A stretch of 64,000 nt of DNA from Effrenium voratum (GCA_963377175.1 CAUJNA010000594.1:62501-126500); one strand, 5' to 3'; counted from the stretch's first letter, positions 51,934-63,440 are shown. The notes: generated by a model not told the origin, from the letters alone. Numbers and translations are program-made.

Positions 51934-54856
51934 TCAAGTGCCCGGAGGCACCATGTTGTGCTGTGCGGTTTGTTGCCAAGGTCGGGGGGGTTCAGCTGCC
52001 CATGCCTGCTTCGGAACAGTTGTCGCGGCCCTCGCCTCAGCCAGCCAGAGCAACAGTCGCAGCCACAGTCGTCCACATTGGCCAGGCTGGCCACCAGCAC
52101 CTGTGTGTTTGAATTGGACACGTATTTTTTCCTCACACGCCTTTTTACTGCTGCACCAGTCGGTCTGGCAGCAAAGGCCTGCATGGTGGCAGCAGTCAAG
52201 AAGCCAGACCAGCGGTGGACCAGGGCGGCCTGTCTCTGGCTTTGGGCCCCGCAAGAAGTCGGCAGTCCCGGAGCTCCATCGGCCACCAACCTCGACCCCA
52301 AGGACGACCAGGCGGCACCGGGAGGACCGGAGCTCGGGGTAGATCCGCTCCTTCTGACGCCGCGCGTCAAGCAAAGCAACGGGCCGCGCCAAGTCACGGC
52401 GGGAGCGCGGAACGGCATCGCGCGTGAGGGGCGACGGTCGTGTCGACTGCAAGCTGGGCTCCGTTCCACAGGGGCAAGGCGTTAGCAATGACGTCGATGC
52501 GCCTGTCGTCCAGGCGGTCGACAGGGGCATTCAAATCGCGTACAAGGGTGTTGGTTGTGACACGTGCGCCGGCCTCGCGCAGCAGCGGGCAGCCGCGACT
52601 GCGCAAGGCACCTGACCGGGGGCAAGCTGCACAATGGGCGCCAAGAGGGTCGAGAAGGCGATCGCACCGGCAGCTGCGGGCGGTAGAGGGCAAAGGCAGG
52701 TGCAAGCGCCGCGGAACAGCGCAGGAGAGTAGGCAAGCTCCGGGCAGCTCGGCACGCTGGTGAAGACACGGCTGCTGTAGGGGCCAGTTTGCGAAAACAA
52801 AAGTGCCTGAGAAGCCGGGTCCGTCTGGGCGAGGACCTCGCCTTGAAGCTGCCAGGAGACGGCCTTGGCGGCGGGGGGCTGCCACCCGCGGAGGGTGGGG
52901 CCAGCGTGGTCCAAAAGCGTGAGCAGAGGGTGGGGGATCGCCTCCGGGCTGCAGGAGCGCCTCCCACGAGGGCCCAGCAAACCCCGCCTCGGCAAGTTGG
53001 GCCTGTGCAAGCAGGCGGGCATGACAGTTTCGGGCAGGCACCGGGCAGGGGGCCTGCAGCAAGCGAAGGACGGAGGCCGCCAAGTCGGGCACTTGACTGT
53101 GTAGGACCGGCAACACATCAGCCCAGGAACCCCAAAACGCTGAGGGGGCGAGGGACACAGCACTGCGCAAGCCGAGGCCACCTTCGTGGAAAGGCAGCTG
53201 CGCAAGGCGGGCCGCAGTGTCAGGCAAAGGGCCCGCACCAAGGAGATCGGACAGGCAAGACAACACAGCCTCATCGTGCGAGGCCCCGAAAGCAGCCGTC
53301 AAGCAAGGGGGCAGCATGCGGAGGACGTGGCCGCAGCGAGGGGCAGCGCAAAACAACAGTAGCAACCAGGCACACTGGAGGTCGGGGATGGCGCGGATGG
53401 CTTGCAACAGGTTGTCCTGTTTGGCACGGAGCTGATGCAACTGAGCCGCAACAAACTCAGGGTCGCCCAGCGGGGCCCCTAAGATAGTGATGCCACGCTG
53501 GGCTGCTGGGAGTGACCTGTCGCCAAGCCACACCGAGTCGCTACAACTGCCTAGCGCCAGATGTTTGGAGGCTCACGGCCAAGAGGCGTTCCAAACGCGC
53601 GCCTTTCCAGCGAGCAGCCGGATCCGGCAGTGCGTCTGAAGCTGAGCAGACAAGGTGTCGAAAACAGGGCGCACACGGTCTGGCGAGGCGTCGGCATAGA
53701 TATCATCCATAAAAGCGAGGAGCCGCTCCCCTTGTTCCCCGCCTTCAGCTTGGAAGGTCATGTGGGGCACACCCTGGGCGTCAGGCGAAATGAGGCGCGA
53801 CCGAGAGGTATAGAATTGCCGAACGAATGGGAGCATGGCATTGGCCCCTGGCACGTGGCGCAAAGCGTGCAACATGGCTGGGGCTGACGGTGTCAAAAGC
53901 CCCAATTCCATCGACTGACAAAACGGTGGCATCCGGATCCAACTCGGTGGCAAAAGACAGGGCGTGGGCGACCGCTTCAGCGCCAGCACGCGTGGACAGA
54001 CCAAACTGGAACGGCGCACAAGCTTCCTGGAGGGTAGCAGCAAAGTGTTGCGCGAAGGGCCGGGCGACTAGGCGCCGCAGAAGGTCACTGACAACTATCC
54101 CACGAACTCGGCCGTTGGGCTCCTGAAGGGCAACCATGCGGCCGAGGCCGAAAGCCGCTGCGACGGCTGGGATACTTGGGTTTGCGCCAGGGCCTGGGCG
54201 GCCTTGACACACCGCTGGCTGGTGCGTTCGTCGTCCAAGACGACACGGCAGCACTCGGCAGTAAGACCAGAAGGCCCAGCACCCGCGGAGGTTGGCAAGC
54301 AGCAAGCCGGGCGGCGGGCGCACAGGGGACTCCGGCTGAAACTGGGGCAGTGCGGAGTCAATGTCTCCGTAAGGCTCGGACGGCCGGCGCTCAGGGTCGC
54401 GAAGCTCAGCAAGGGTGGCCTCCGAGAGCGGGGCAAGTGGGCCGGCCACGAGGGCGGAGCTGGCGGCCGACAGCTCGCCCAAGCGGACAAGGGAAGTCGC
54501 CCGCTCGGCCCGCCGGTCGGCGCTGGGCGGCAGGGCAGCGGGCGGGGCAGCCTCGGGGGCCGAAGCCGTCGCCCCAGCCAGGTTGGCCTGGGCAAGGAGG
54601 TGAGCCCAGCGGCCGGCATGGAACGCGGAGACGCGGTCGCGCCACTCAGGTTTGCGGAGCACGCGCTGGCCCGGAAGGCGGAAAAGCAACATGCGAGGAA
54701 CCAAGAGCCAAAGAGCCCAAGCGCGGGAGAGAGCAACGCTTCCGCAAGCCCTAAAGCCAGCCGAAGCTGCCCCTTCGCAAAAAGGGGCGGGGATTGCAAA
54801 ACAAGGACCTTGCGGGACAAGCACTCGGACAAATCCACGGCATCAAAAGCCCGCAA
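51934..54856 (-). pseudogene. Non-LTR retrotransposon polyprotein, longest copy
   Basis: In minus-strand order: a W-A-L-W-L-L-V-P-R-M-L-L-F helix region (about 54.75 kb); polymerase with MVALQEPNGRVRGIVVSDLL, PFQFGLSTRAGAEAVAHALS and VLSVDGIGAFDT (motif A); after a frameshift near 53.88 kb PFVRQFYTSRSRLISPDAQG, AEGGEQG and LLAFMDDIYADASPDR, where FMDD is the catalytic box; thumb GITILGAPLGDPEFV (from 53533); Cys/His cluster CRCDRLLDPLGAHCAAC; and nuclease-like RRIDVIANALPLW and NGAQLAVDTT. A last frame gives KERIYPELRSSRCRLVVLGV and EVGGRWSSGTADFLR. Domain order is polymerase, zinc finger, nuclease, as in non-LTR elements with restriction-like endonucleases. Frameshifts and an internal deletion make it inactive. 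Confidence 0.7.
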
Positions 54857-55256
54857 GGCCGCTCGGATAGCGGTGTGCAGCTGGGGTACTCGGGCGGGTT
54901 GACAGGGGCACTGGCCATGTCGCTGGCGGCGGCCTCAGTGGGTGTCGCTGGGCAAGGTGGCGGCGGAACGGACGGGCCCGCCACAGGCGCATCGGGAAGC
55001 ACGGCAGGAGTGATGGGGACTGTGTCCGCGCCCAGTAGGGAAGGCTGCCGCCGCCGGGGCGGGGGCGTGGGGGGTGCGCCGAGGAGCGCCGCCCGCCGGG
55101 ATGGGCAGCGGGGAGGCCGAGCGCTGGGCAGCTGGGCGCGGCGAGGGCGGGGGCTGGCCCGCAGGGTTGCAAAATCCAGGGCGGTGAAGCTGCAGCAGGC
55201 CGGACCACCGTTTTGTTTTGTTTTGCGCCTTTTTCTGTCTCCTCGCGGATTCCTCA

Positions 55257-55263
<7 letters not shown>

Positions 55264-55319
<56 letters not shown>
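55264..55319. repeat. A homopolymer (56 nt)
   Basis: Fifty-six consecutive A on the plus strand, between the minus-strand non-LTR copy and the C-terminal copy at 55357-55746. Its polarity is wrong for a poly(A) tail of either minus-strand copy. Confidence 0.95.
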
Positions 55320-55323
<4 letters not shown>

Positions 55324-55356
55324 TTGCCGCGAAGTTTCACGCTGTTGGTCAGCCGA

Positions 55357-55746
55357 TCAGCGTCCAGGCACTGGCTGTGCGCCGGCGCCTCGACGAAGCG
55401 CAGTCAGCGAAGACATCGCCGGCGCCCGGCAAGAAGAGGAGGCTGGCTGCAAAGGCGTGGCTGCTGCGAAGGACCACAACGCAGACCAGCGAGCACCAAA
55501 AGCGGCAGCTGTGCACGACTGCAGCTCCTCTGGCACGGAACGGGCGCGAGCACGGGCAAGGAGGTGGGCGAACTGGGCGGCCTCCGGATGCCAACGGGCT
55601 GACACAAGGGTGGTGTCGAGCGACACCCCACCAGGGAAGTCCACCGATGGACGTGGGCTGACCGAAGGGCCGGTCCTTCCATGAAGATTGTCTCCATTCG
55701 CGTCCCGAATTCGTGGACGGTTGGTGCCCAAATGGACTCGTGTCAC
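55357..55746 (-). pseudogene. Non-LTR element C-terminal fragment, third copy
   Basis: The minus-strand frame reads GGVSLDTTLVSARWHPEAAQ, FAHLLARARARSVPEELQSC and AAFGARWSALWSFAAATPLQ. It aligns by eye with the plus-strand copy SPEAAQFIQLLARAKARSVP. The start of the nuclease-like domain is missing. Confidence 0.6.
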
Positions 55747-56296
55747 TGGCCAGGTTCAGTCGCCAACTCAAGTGACGCGGCGCGCCCCGGGGGCCGACCC
55801 CGTAGTCCGTAGTGGACTCCGGCGGGGCCAGCTGCGTGATCAGGGGGGTTCGGCAAATTTCCCCAATGTCAGCGAGTGGGCTCGTCGCGTTTCTCCTTCC
55901 CACGCTGCGACATACCGCCCGACTCCCTACGTCTTGCCAAAGTCGGCGTGGAAATGCCCTCCAAGGACGCACCTCCTCGCCAAGTCGTGTTTGCCCACTT
56001 GCGGGTTGTTTTGCGGTCTCTGCGCGGCTTGGCAAAAAAAGCGGAGGGCTTGTGATGCGGCGCAGGGTTACACTGCTTCCCAGGCCCTGCTGTTTTCCCA
56101 AGTGGGTGCACCAACTGCCCACGTGGGCTCGACGGGCAGCCGCCGCTTTGAGCGAGCACCACTCCCCGGCAAAACCTGCAGCGTGGGAGCTGCGAAGGCA
56201 CGCAGGCGCCAACGGCAAACTCAAGCAACCCCGGCAGGAGCGAGAAGGATGCCAAGCATTCCGTTCTGGCGCCGGTGGAGCGGGCATGCTGAGATG

Positions 56297-56405
56297 GAGC
56301 GCACGAGAGAAGAAGGGGGGGAAGAGAGAGCGGCGGGGGGGGAAGAGAGAGAGAAGGGGGACAGGACAAAGAAGGGAGGGAGAAGCGGAGGAGATCAGGA
56401 GGGAG
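56297..56405. repeat. Polypurine tract with G runs
   Basis: About 110 bp of nearly pure A/G on the plus strand, including GGGGGGGAAGAGAGAG repeated twice. Capable of triplex or G-quadruplex structure. Confidence 0.85.
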
Positions 56406-56499
56406 TCGGGGTGGACTTGGCTGGGGTTGGAGCGGGGAGGGCCACACAAGCTGACAACGCCCCTGACACGGCCACTTGGCTTCGGGGGGCTGCGGCGAT

Positions 56500-58140
56500 G
56501 CAAAATCGGTGACTGCTCGGACGAAAGCAAGACCCGTGGCGCAATCATCCAAAGCAAGGCAGCAGAACTCGGAGGCCACTGAGACCCGCCGATTTTTGGC
56601 GGGCACAGCGCAGGCTAGCAAGGAGCGTGCGGGCGGAGGGACTCAAAAGAGCAGGTCCAGAGGCTCGCACAGTTGGGCGGCTGGGTCATTGCAACTCCCT
56701 AGGGGCCTGGGGGCTGAGCTGGCCGCAGAGAGCTCTCCCTGACCAGCTCGGGAGGCGACATGCGCGCTTGGGCATCACCCTCAGTGCCGCCGGGATGCAG
56801 CGAACGGCCGCAGCTCCCACCAGCCGGCTCGGAAGCCCAAAAGCCGCAAGCGCCACTCTGACTTCGTGAGCCGGCCAGCGCCGGGAGGCGGTGAATCAAC
56901 AAGAGGCAGAGCACGTTAAAAGTCCTCAATGCGCCTTGTTCGTCTCTGCGCGGGCTGAGCGATGGTCATCCAGAGCACCTTGTGATCTGCGCTTGCGACT
57001 CCACGACAAGTGGGCGGCATGGAGCAAACAGCCCAGGGCCCAACGCGACAACCGGCAAGCAAACGCGACAATTGGTCGCCTCACGTCGCGGTTTTTGTCC
57101 GTGTTGCCAAGCTGATTGATTGGGATGTTCCAGTTCGTGCTTGAATGTTATTCACCTTGAATCCTGGGTGTCCGTGGTCAGTTGAGTTGAACCTAGGTGA
57201 AACCAACATGGCTGCAGTCCTCTCACCAATTTCCAGACGTGTTTCCCTCCCATGGCCCAAAGGCCCGAACTCGCCATGCCCAGGCGGCCTGGGTGCGCAA
57301 CCTGGACTCGATTTCTATCGCAAGAACGAGAGACCTCAGCTTCAGCCGCGAGTCGGCTCAGCTCATGTCGCATCAGAAAAGACGAGAGTCTTTGGCCTCA
57401 CGAAGCCCCAACAAAAAGAACAGCGCAACGGTTTTCTGCTTGCATTCTATTTAGAACCAAAGAAGTGGTACCCTCAAACAAGACAAACGTCAAAACAGTC
57501 AATTTTTTGGACCCCGAAGTTGTGGAAGTTCGACAAAGCGCTAAATGAACCATAAGAGCAAAACGAAACATGCCTCTGCTTCAAAAAACGTCTGACTGTT
57601 GTTCTGCTGGGCACAGAAGCAGCATGGAGCTTCAGAAGAAGATCTACATCCGTTTCTTTGGAGCAAGAAACTTCCACACTTATCCAAATAATGCTGGTAA
57701 TGCTGGGGATGCCCCAGCTAGACCGACAGAACATCGGCAATGCGGGATCTAGGGAAGCAAACTCATCCATCTGCGGACATTGGCTGGAAGCATTGATATG
57801 CTCTGGACGCGATGGCAAATACCTGTTCATTCAAGCATGTTTGCGGCAAAACTCATCTTGCGAGCGCATGGTCACCAGCACACGCAGCACTGGTTTCCTT
57901 TATTTGGCGGCGTGTTCTACATTGGACCCGAAATCGCAGCACAAACACCTTCTCAGGGAAACCAACCCAAAATTGAGCCTACACAAATCCACAACGCCAA
58001 CCAACCTGTGATGGTTCCGATCCACAAAATGATGGTCATGCTGGTTATGCTGGGGATGCTAGGGATGCTAGGGATGCTGCCTGTCAGCCACCAACCCAAC
58101 TGACGCAACCAACCAACTGCCAGCCCAAACAAAAAACAAG
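56500..58140. other. No gene recognised
   Basis: Open frames of 60-140 codons occur, but none has protein-like composition or a splice-bounded block. Short ATGCTGGGG-type repeats lie near 57690-57715 and at 58026-58083. Confidence 0.5.
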
Positions 58141-58153
58141 GCTGGACGACAAC

Positions 58154-58444
58154 ATGACGTCAAAAACCAACAACGCACTACGTCACCTCCGACAAGCTCT
58201 ACGACGCATGACCCCGAAGAAGTATTGCAACCAACTAAATGAAACCCACAAAACCTTAGAAGACACTACAATCAAACGAGTGGAAGCTACCAAAGAACCA
58301 CAACCACAACGACAAGGCAAAATCAACGCAGTAACGCAAGCGCGTGATCACCTGTGCAGCACCATTTCTGGAAAACCCAAACCTATTGGGAGGAAACCAA
58401 CCCAAGACCCAGCCAGCCCAAAGCAACTCTCCTGGTCATCGTGA
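58154..58444 (+). CDS. Hypothetical 96-residue hydrophilic ORF
   Basis: ATG-initiated plus-strand frame beginning MTSKTNNALRHLRQALRRMT, rich in Lys, Arg, Gln and Thr throughout, with a stop at 58442. No domain, signal or splice context. The uniform hydrophilic composition is the only support; it may be chance. Confidence 0.2.
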   Translation: MTSKTNNALRHLRQALRRMTPKKYCNQLNETHKTLEDTTIKRVEATKEPQPQRQGKINAVTQARDHLCSTISGKPKPIGRKPTQDPASPKQLSWSS

Positions 58445-58780
58445 TGCTTCATTTCTGTAGGGGATGCAGAAAATGATGTTTGACCCAACCCAACAACCAA
58501 CCCCAATTTCGGTGCATGGCAAATACCTGTTCATTCAAGCCATGATTCTGACAATACCTGGCCCACATCACACGTGTGGTCACAAGTTTGCTCTGGAAAG
58601 CCAAAGGTGAAGTCGTGCCTCACATGGCTCTCGCAGTGCTTCGCAAGCACTCCTGTGACACCATTGGCTCTGCCACCTCTGCTGCCTTGCCTCGCCGCGC
58701 CGATGCTTGCGCACAGAAATGGTTCCCAACCAGCTTTGCGAAACTTGGCATATGTCGGATATCCGGCAGACTTGTCCTTT

Positions 58781-58910
58781 CAGCAAGGCCGGGTTGCGCT
58801 GGACACTGAAGAGGGGGTTAAGACAGCCTTCTCACAGCTGAAGCCGTGCACCGCAGTGCAGCGCTCCGCATCACGGGATAGAAAAGGGGGAGCGTTTTCC
58901 TATCGTGTCG
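58781..58910. repeat. Dispersed repeat, second copy
   Basis: Resembles 51677-51830 in the same orientation: CAGCAA ... CCGGGTTGCGCTGGACACT, AGAGGGGGTTAAGA, then GCCGTG ... CCGC. Similarity fades after about 100-130 bp. Confidence 0.7.
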
Positions 58911-60659
58911 AGGGTTGTGTTGTTTGGGTTGGAGCAGTGCGTGTTTCCCTATAACTGCCGGTTTGTGCCGTGGCCACTGTGGTCGCTGCTGCTGGCTTGC
59001 GCTCGTTACTCCTTTTTTATCTGTCAGCCTGCTGCTTACATGCTCTGTTTGCTCCATGTTCTCACCGCTTATTCCCATTGTGTTGGTGGGTTCCTCCTCA
59101 AGTGCTGGCGTAGTGGGCCGATGCCTGACCTCTTGCGCGGCCATTTCCGCACCCTTTTCTTTTTTGTTGGCGACACCTGCGTCGCACATCTTGTGCTTCT
59201 CGCGGTGTACGCTCGTGCCTCGGGCCTTGTCAGCCGCCTGTGTTTACCTTTGTTTGTCCATTGGTGTTCACAATGGCCTGGCTCAAACTCCATGGAACCT
59301 GTGAGTTCGTCAGCTACCACCAGTTCCTTTTTTCCTTTTTTTTTCGAATGATCAGCGGTTCAATTCCAAAACGACATCCAGATTGGGTTGGGTTGGGTTG
59401 GTTGGTTGGCTAGTTTTTTTGTCAGGCCGATTTGGGGTGATTTGGGTTTATTTGGGTTCTTGCATCCTACCAACCGGATGTGGCAGCTGAGTGGGGGTGA
59501 GCTGATCCAAAACAAAGGGAACGTAGCCAAGTCAAAAAAAAATGTTTTTTCACAAACAATGCAACACATTGTTTTCTTTGAGCCCCTTCCAGAAATGGTT
59601 GTGTTTTTCGTTTTCGGATTTTGGTTGTTGATGCCTCAGCTGATTTTCAATCTGAAATTGCGTGGGGCTGCGTGCAGAGAGAAACCGATGGAGAGTTGGG
59701 GTCTGACACCCTGATCCATGTTGGCTTGCGCGAGGCTGGGACGGTTGGCTGGACAAGTCGTCCTGAGCACTCGATGACCTTGGCATGTACTGGAATCCGG
59801 GTATGCCACTTCGAAGGCCGATTCTCGGTTTTTTGGTGGCAGCACGCTGGTGCCTTTTTGTTTCGCCTGCTGCACGGCCTTCTGGCACGGCCACCGGAGG
59901 CGAGCAGCTCACGGTCATTGTTGTGTTTTTCTGCGCCAAGTCTGCACCGATCTCATGGAAAAAGGCCCAATTCCAGGACCAAATCAATTGGCGCGGATGG
60001 TCGGTGCGTTTCGGCCATAACACTATTCACTTAAGTTGAACAAACTGCGCCAACAGTTAGAGGAGCTGAGCCAGGCCCACAAAGTGCCAAGGCACTGGAG
60101 CAGTGCCTGGGCCTTGTCATCTGGGCCACCAGCATTTCTAAGCACCTAAGCCCGTGGCACCGCCTGTGTGTGTGTGACGGAGCGGGCTCAAACTCCTTTG
60201 CAAACTGGTGTCAGAGTCAAGCCATGCGTGTCAACTTGCAAATTTTATTATCCACTTGCAACGATCCTTGGGCCCATTGTGGCTGCGCGAAGACTGTGTG
60301 GTCACTGACTCGCACGGCTGGGCATGTGCGCATAATACATTTTTCCCCAAGCCGCCTGAAGCATAATCGCCGGTCGACAAGCAGAAAGTTGATGGTACAA
60401 AAAAGGCTTCAGAGAAGCGCCGGGCTTACAAATTCCCTAATTAGCCCAAGGTTCAGGGAACACGGGGCAGAAGGCCTTAGGGCTGTGTTTTCCCACATGC
60501 CGAAAGAACAAAGGAATGGAAGCATCCATCCCGGCAAAAAGGCCATCACCCGAAGGGTACACTGTGCCTTACGCCTGTGAGTCCTTCTCACAGGCCACCG
60601 AGAACACTTGCTGCACAAAGCGCACAGCAAAGCTGAAATAGAAGATCCCAGCCAGTTAA

Positions 60660-61268
60660 GGCATGTTGCACTGCTCCTAGCTTGAACCCAAACATGAACC
60701 CCCAAAAGAACAAAGCAAGTCCGAAGCGGCCGCAGTTCTTTTTACCGGGATTGCTGAAAGTAGCACTGCTTCCAGGGCAAGGGCACTGGTGCGCCTGGAA
60801 CAGGAGGTGCGTTGACCCCCCGTGAAACTGAAACGGGCAAGACAATGCGTGTCCTTGCAGAGACTGAATGGTCCGGAGACCAGAGTTGGTCCGGAGACCT
60901 GGTCCGGAGACCAAGAGGTCCGGAGACCACCAACGAAAGTGCAGAGCGTCTGCGACCTATACTTGCAGAGCCTTGTATAAGGCAGTGCAGGGTGGGTGGG
61001 TGGGTTTCACATGAAACCGCAGGTTTGGGTCAAGGCTAGGAGCAAAACGGCCACCGCGTAGTTCGATTCACAACATGCCCTAAACACAAGGGAAAAGAAA
61101 CCCTAAGCGTTGAGGCATGTTGCACTGCTCCTAGCTTGAACCCAAACATGAACCCCCAAAAGAACAAAGCAAGTCCGAAGCGGCCGCAGTTCTTTTTACC
61201 GGGATTGCTGAAAGTAGCACTGCTTCCAGGACACTGGTGCGCCTGGAACAGGAGGTGCGTTGACCCCC
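60660..61268. repeat. Direct duplication of a 155-161-bp segment
   Basis: 60660-60820 and 61114-61268 are almost identical (GGCATGTTGCACTGCTCCTA start, GGTGCGTTGACCCCCC end), differing mainly by a 6-bp deletion in the second. The offset is 454 bp. Between them lie four copies of GGTCCGGAGACC (60868-60929). Confidence 0.9.
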
Positions 61269-61558
61269 CCTTCAGCAACCCCGGTATAAGCGAGCCAGCT
61301 GGGCCGTGACAATGCACGCTTGCGGCGGTGAGCAGCCTGTTGCTCAGGGTCTGCACTTTTTTCGGTCAGAGCGGCTTGATGTAAGCGGCTGGCTGACGCA
61401 GCCACTTTTCTGGCTGACAGGGCGAAGACGGCCATTTGGTCGCAATGCATGTTGGGATGCACATAAGGCTGGCTAAGCAGTGCTGGAGGCAGCTGCCAGG
61501 TGTTCCGGGCGCCAGGGCGCATCCATCGGACACAGCTGAATGCCTTGGCCTGACATTG

Positions 61559-62404
61559 CTAGGCCCGCAGGGCTGAAGCGTATGCGACTTTCAGGGCGAT
61601 GAGTTTCGTGAAGGCGCGCGCCACGGTGACGTTGTGCTCCGCCACGCCCGGAGGCACCGTGGACTGCTGCGTGTGCACCGTGGGGTAGCTGAACACGAGC
61701 GACCTTCCTGAAAAAAGCACGCGGTTGAAGGACTCTACCAGCGCAGAGTCCAGGACGACCTGTGAGGCCAGAACTCGGACGTTCTGGATCTTGAAGTCGG
61801 TGCTCAGCGTGGCTCCCGCCGGGTGCGCCCCGGCGTTCTCGGACCACAGCGCAGTCGTGGCGTCCGCGAACTCGATCTCTATCACCAGGTTCAGCTGCGG
61901 CGGCAGCATCTTCCCGCAGCGCAGGATGCCCGCCATGGTGGGCGCAGCAGCACGTCCGCGTAGCCGCTCTGGTGCACCGCGCTGGGCGTGGGAGAGTTGT
62001 TCACCTCGTCGAAGCCCTCCACGGCCTTGTTCTGGTTGTACTCGCGGCCCTTCAGCAGGTCATGCACGGCTACGGTGCGGCCGTAACTACTGTCGTCGCA
62101 GCGCTGGTGGCGAAGACTTGGATCCTCTGAATGAAACAGGTGGGTTCGGAGTGGCAGGCGCCAGCGGGTTGGTGGCGTCCGTGTTTCTGACTCTGAAGGC
62201 GATCTTGATAGACTCGGGGTCGATGAACGAGGCGCCGCTGGTCAGAGGAACGGCCCTCGAGGTGGCGGGGGAGAAGGAGCTCAGCGAGCTGGGAAAATAC
62301 TGCACGTCGTGCCGTGCGGTCACGTAGTTGGTGCTGCTGGTTTTCAGCTTGTAGTCCAGGCTCTGCATCAACTCATCCTGTGCTCCGGCTGTGACTACCT
62401 CCAT
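61559..62404 (-). pseudogene. Virus-like major capsid protein, double jelly-roll type, broken
   Basis: The minus strand from ATG at 62404 reads YKLKTSSTNYVTARHDVQYF, PLTSGASFIDPESIKIAFRV and RNTDATNPLAPATPNPPV. After a shift near 62.1 kb it reads SSYGRTVAVHDLLKGREYNQ and NKAVEGFDEVNNSPT, and after another near 61.94 kb QLNLVIEIEFADATTAL, DFKIQNVRVLASQVVLDSAL and VAEHNVTVARAFTKLIALKV, with a stop at 61559. The D-P-x-S-I-K-I-A-F-R-V-x-N-T-D-A strand and the paired beta-strand regions resemble capsid proteins of Polinton-like viruses, which integrate into protist genomes. About 280 codons in three frames. Identification is by pattern and needs a structure-based search. Confidence 0.5.
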
Positions 62405-62510
62405 GCTTCTTTACATGTAGCGCAACACTTATTTTCGCTCGTACGGCGAAGGAGAGTCTAGGCCGCCTCGATTTCTCGGGCCAGCTGGTTGTAGCTCGGC
62501 GGGCCTGAGC

Positions 62511-62664
62511 CTCTCTCTGTAGAGGGGGTTTCCAAAATGGTTTATATTCTACCTGAGACCTGACACTCGTCCGTCCAGCATTTGACCTCGTCCTGCGAAG
62601 GATTCGATCAGGAGCCTCTCAGGTAGAATATAAACCATTTTGGAAACCCCCTCTACAGAGAGAG
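62511..62664. repeat. Perfect 48-bp inverted repeat with 58-nt spacer
   Basis: 62511-62558 and 62617-62664 are exact reverse complements over 48 bp (arm begins CTCTCTCTGTAGAGGGGGTT). The spacer is 62559-62616. It lies 107 bp upstream of the capsid start codon and could be a terminal-repeat junction, a regulatory hairpin or a transcription terminator. Confidence 0.9.
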
Positions 62665-62793
62665 ATACCGGGAATGCAGGGATTCCCTGGAGAAACCCTG
62701 CATTGAACTCCCCCAAAGTTTGATTCAAAGAGCTTCAACACAAGTGCCAACACAAGTGCCATTTGTGCCATTTGTGTTCACATTCCTGCCGCG

Positions 62794-63440
62794 CCAAGCC
62801 GCGGAACCTCCACTCTCCCCGGGTTCCTTGCTATACGCGCTTAATTGCTTCAACATGTCGGATTACATGTCGGATGAACATGTTCTTGGCACTCCGGGTG
62901 CGCCACCCTGCCGCGCCACCTGCCCGGCATTGAAGCCGCGCCAAGCCGCTGAACCTCCACTCTCCCCCGGGTCCTTGCTATATGTGCTATATGTGCTATA
63001 TCTTACACGCCAAGCCGCCGAACCCCCACTCTCCCCCGGGTCCTTGCTATATGTGCTATATGTGCTATATCTTACACGCCAAGCCGCTGAACCCCCACTC
63101 TCCCCCAGCTCCTTGCTATATGTACTATATGTGCTATATACTCTGTACGCGCGAAATCTGTACTATATGTGCTATATAGGCCATATAGCACATATAGCAC
63201 ATATAGCAAGGAACCCGGGGAGAGTGGATGTTCAGTGGCTTGCCTTGAGATATAGCACATATAGCACATATAGCAAGGAACCCGGGGAGAGTGGATGTTC
63301 AGTGGCTTGCCTTGTGAGATATAGCACATATAGCACATATAGCAAGGAACCCGGGGGAGAGTGCCTTGTGAGAGCCATATAGCACATATAGCACGTATAG
63401 CAAGGACGCGGGGGACTGTGAGGGTTCGGCGGCTTGGTGC
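62794..63440. repeat. Palindromic cluster of TGCTATATG repeat units
   Basis: Units of about 70 bp (GCCAAGCCGC, CCACTCTCCCC, GGGTCCTTGCTATATG, GTGCTATAT) run forwards from 62794 to about 63150 and as reverse complements from about 63180 to 63440. The centre is near 63175 (CTATATAGGCCATATAG). Confidence 0.9.

Noticed and set aside
55869..56621. 250- to 400-codon frames on both strands
   Set aside because: Composition is Pro/Ser/Leu or Gly/Arg/Glu from a polypurine tract and GC-rich DNA. No protein-like segment apart from the non-LTR fragment below 55.75 kb.
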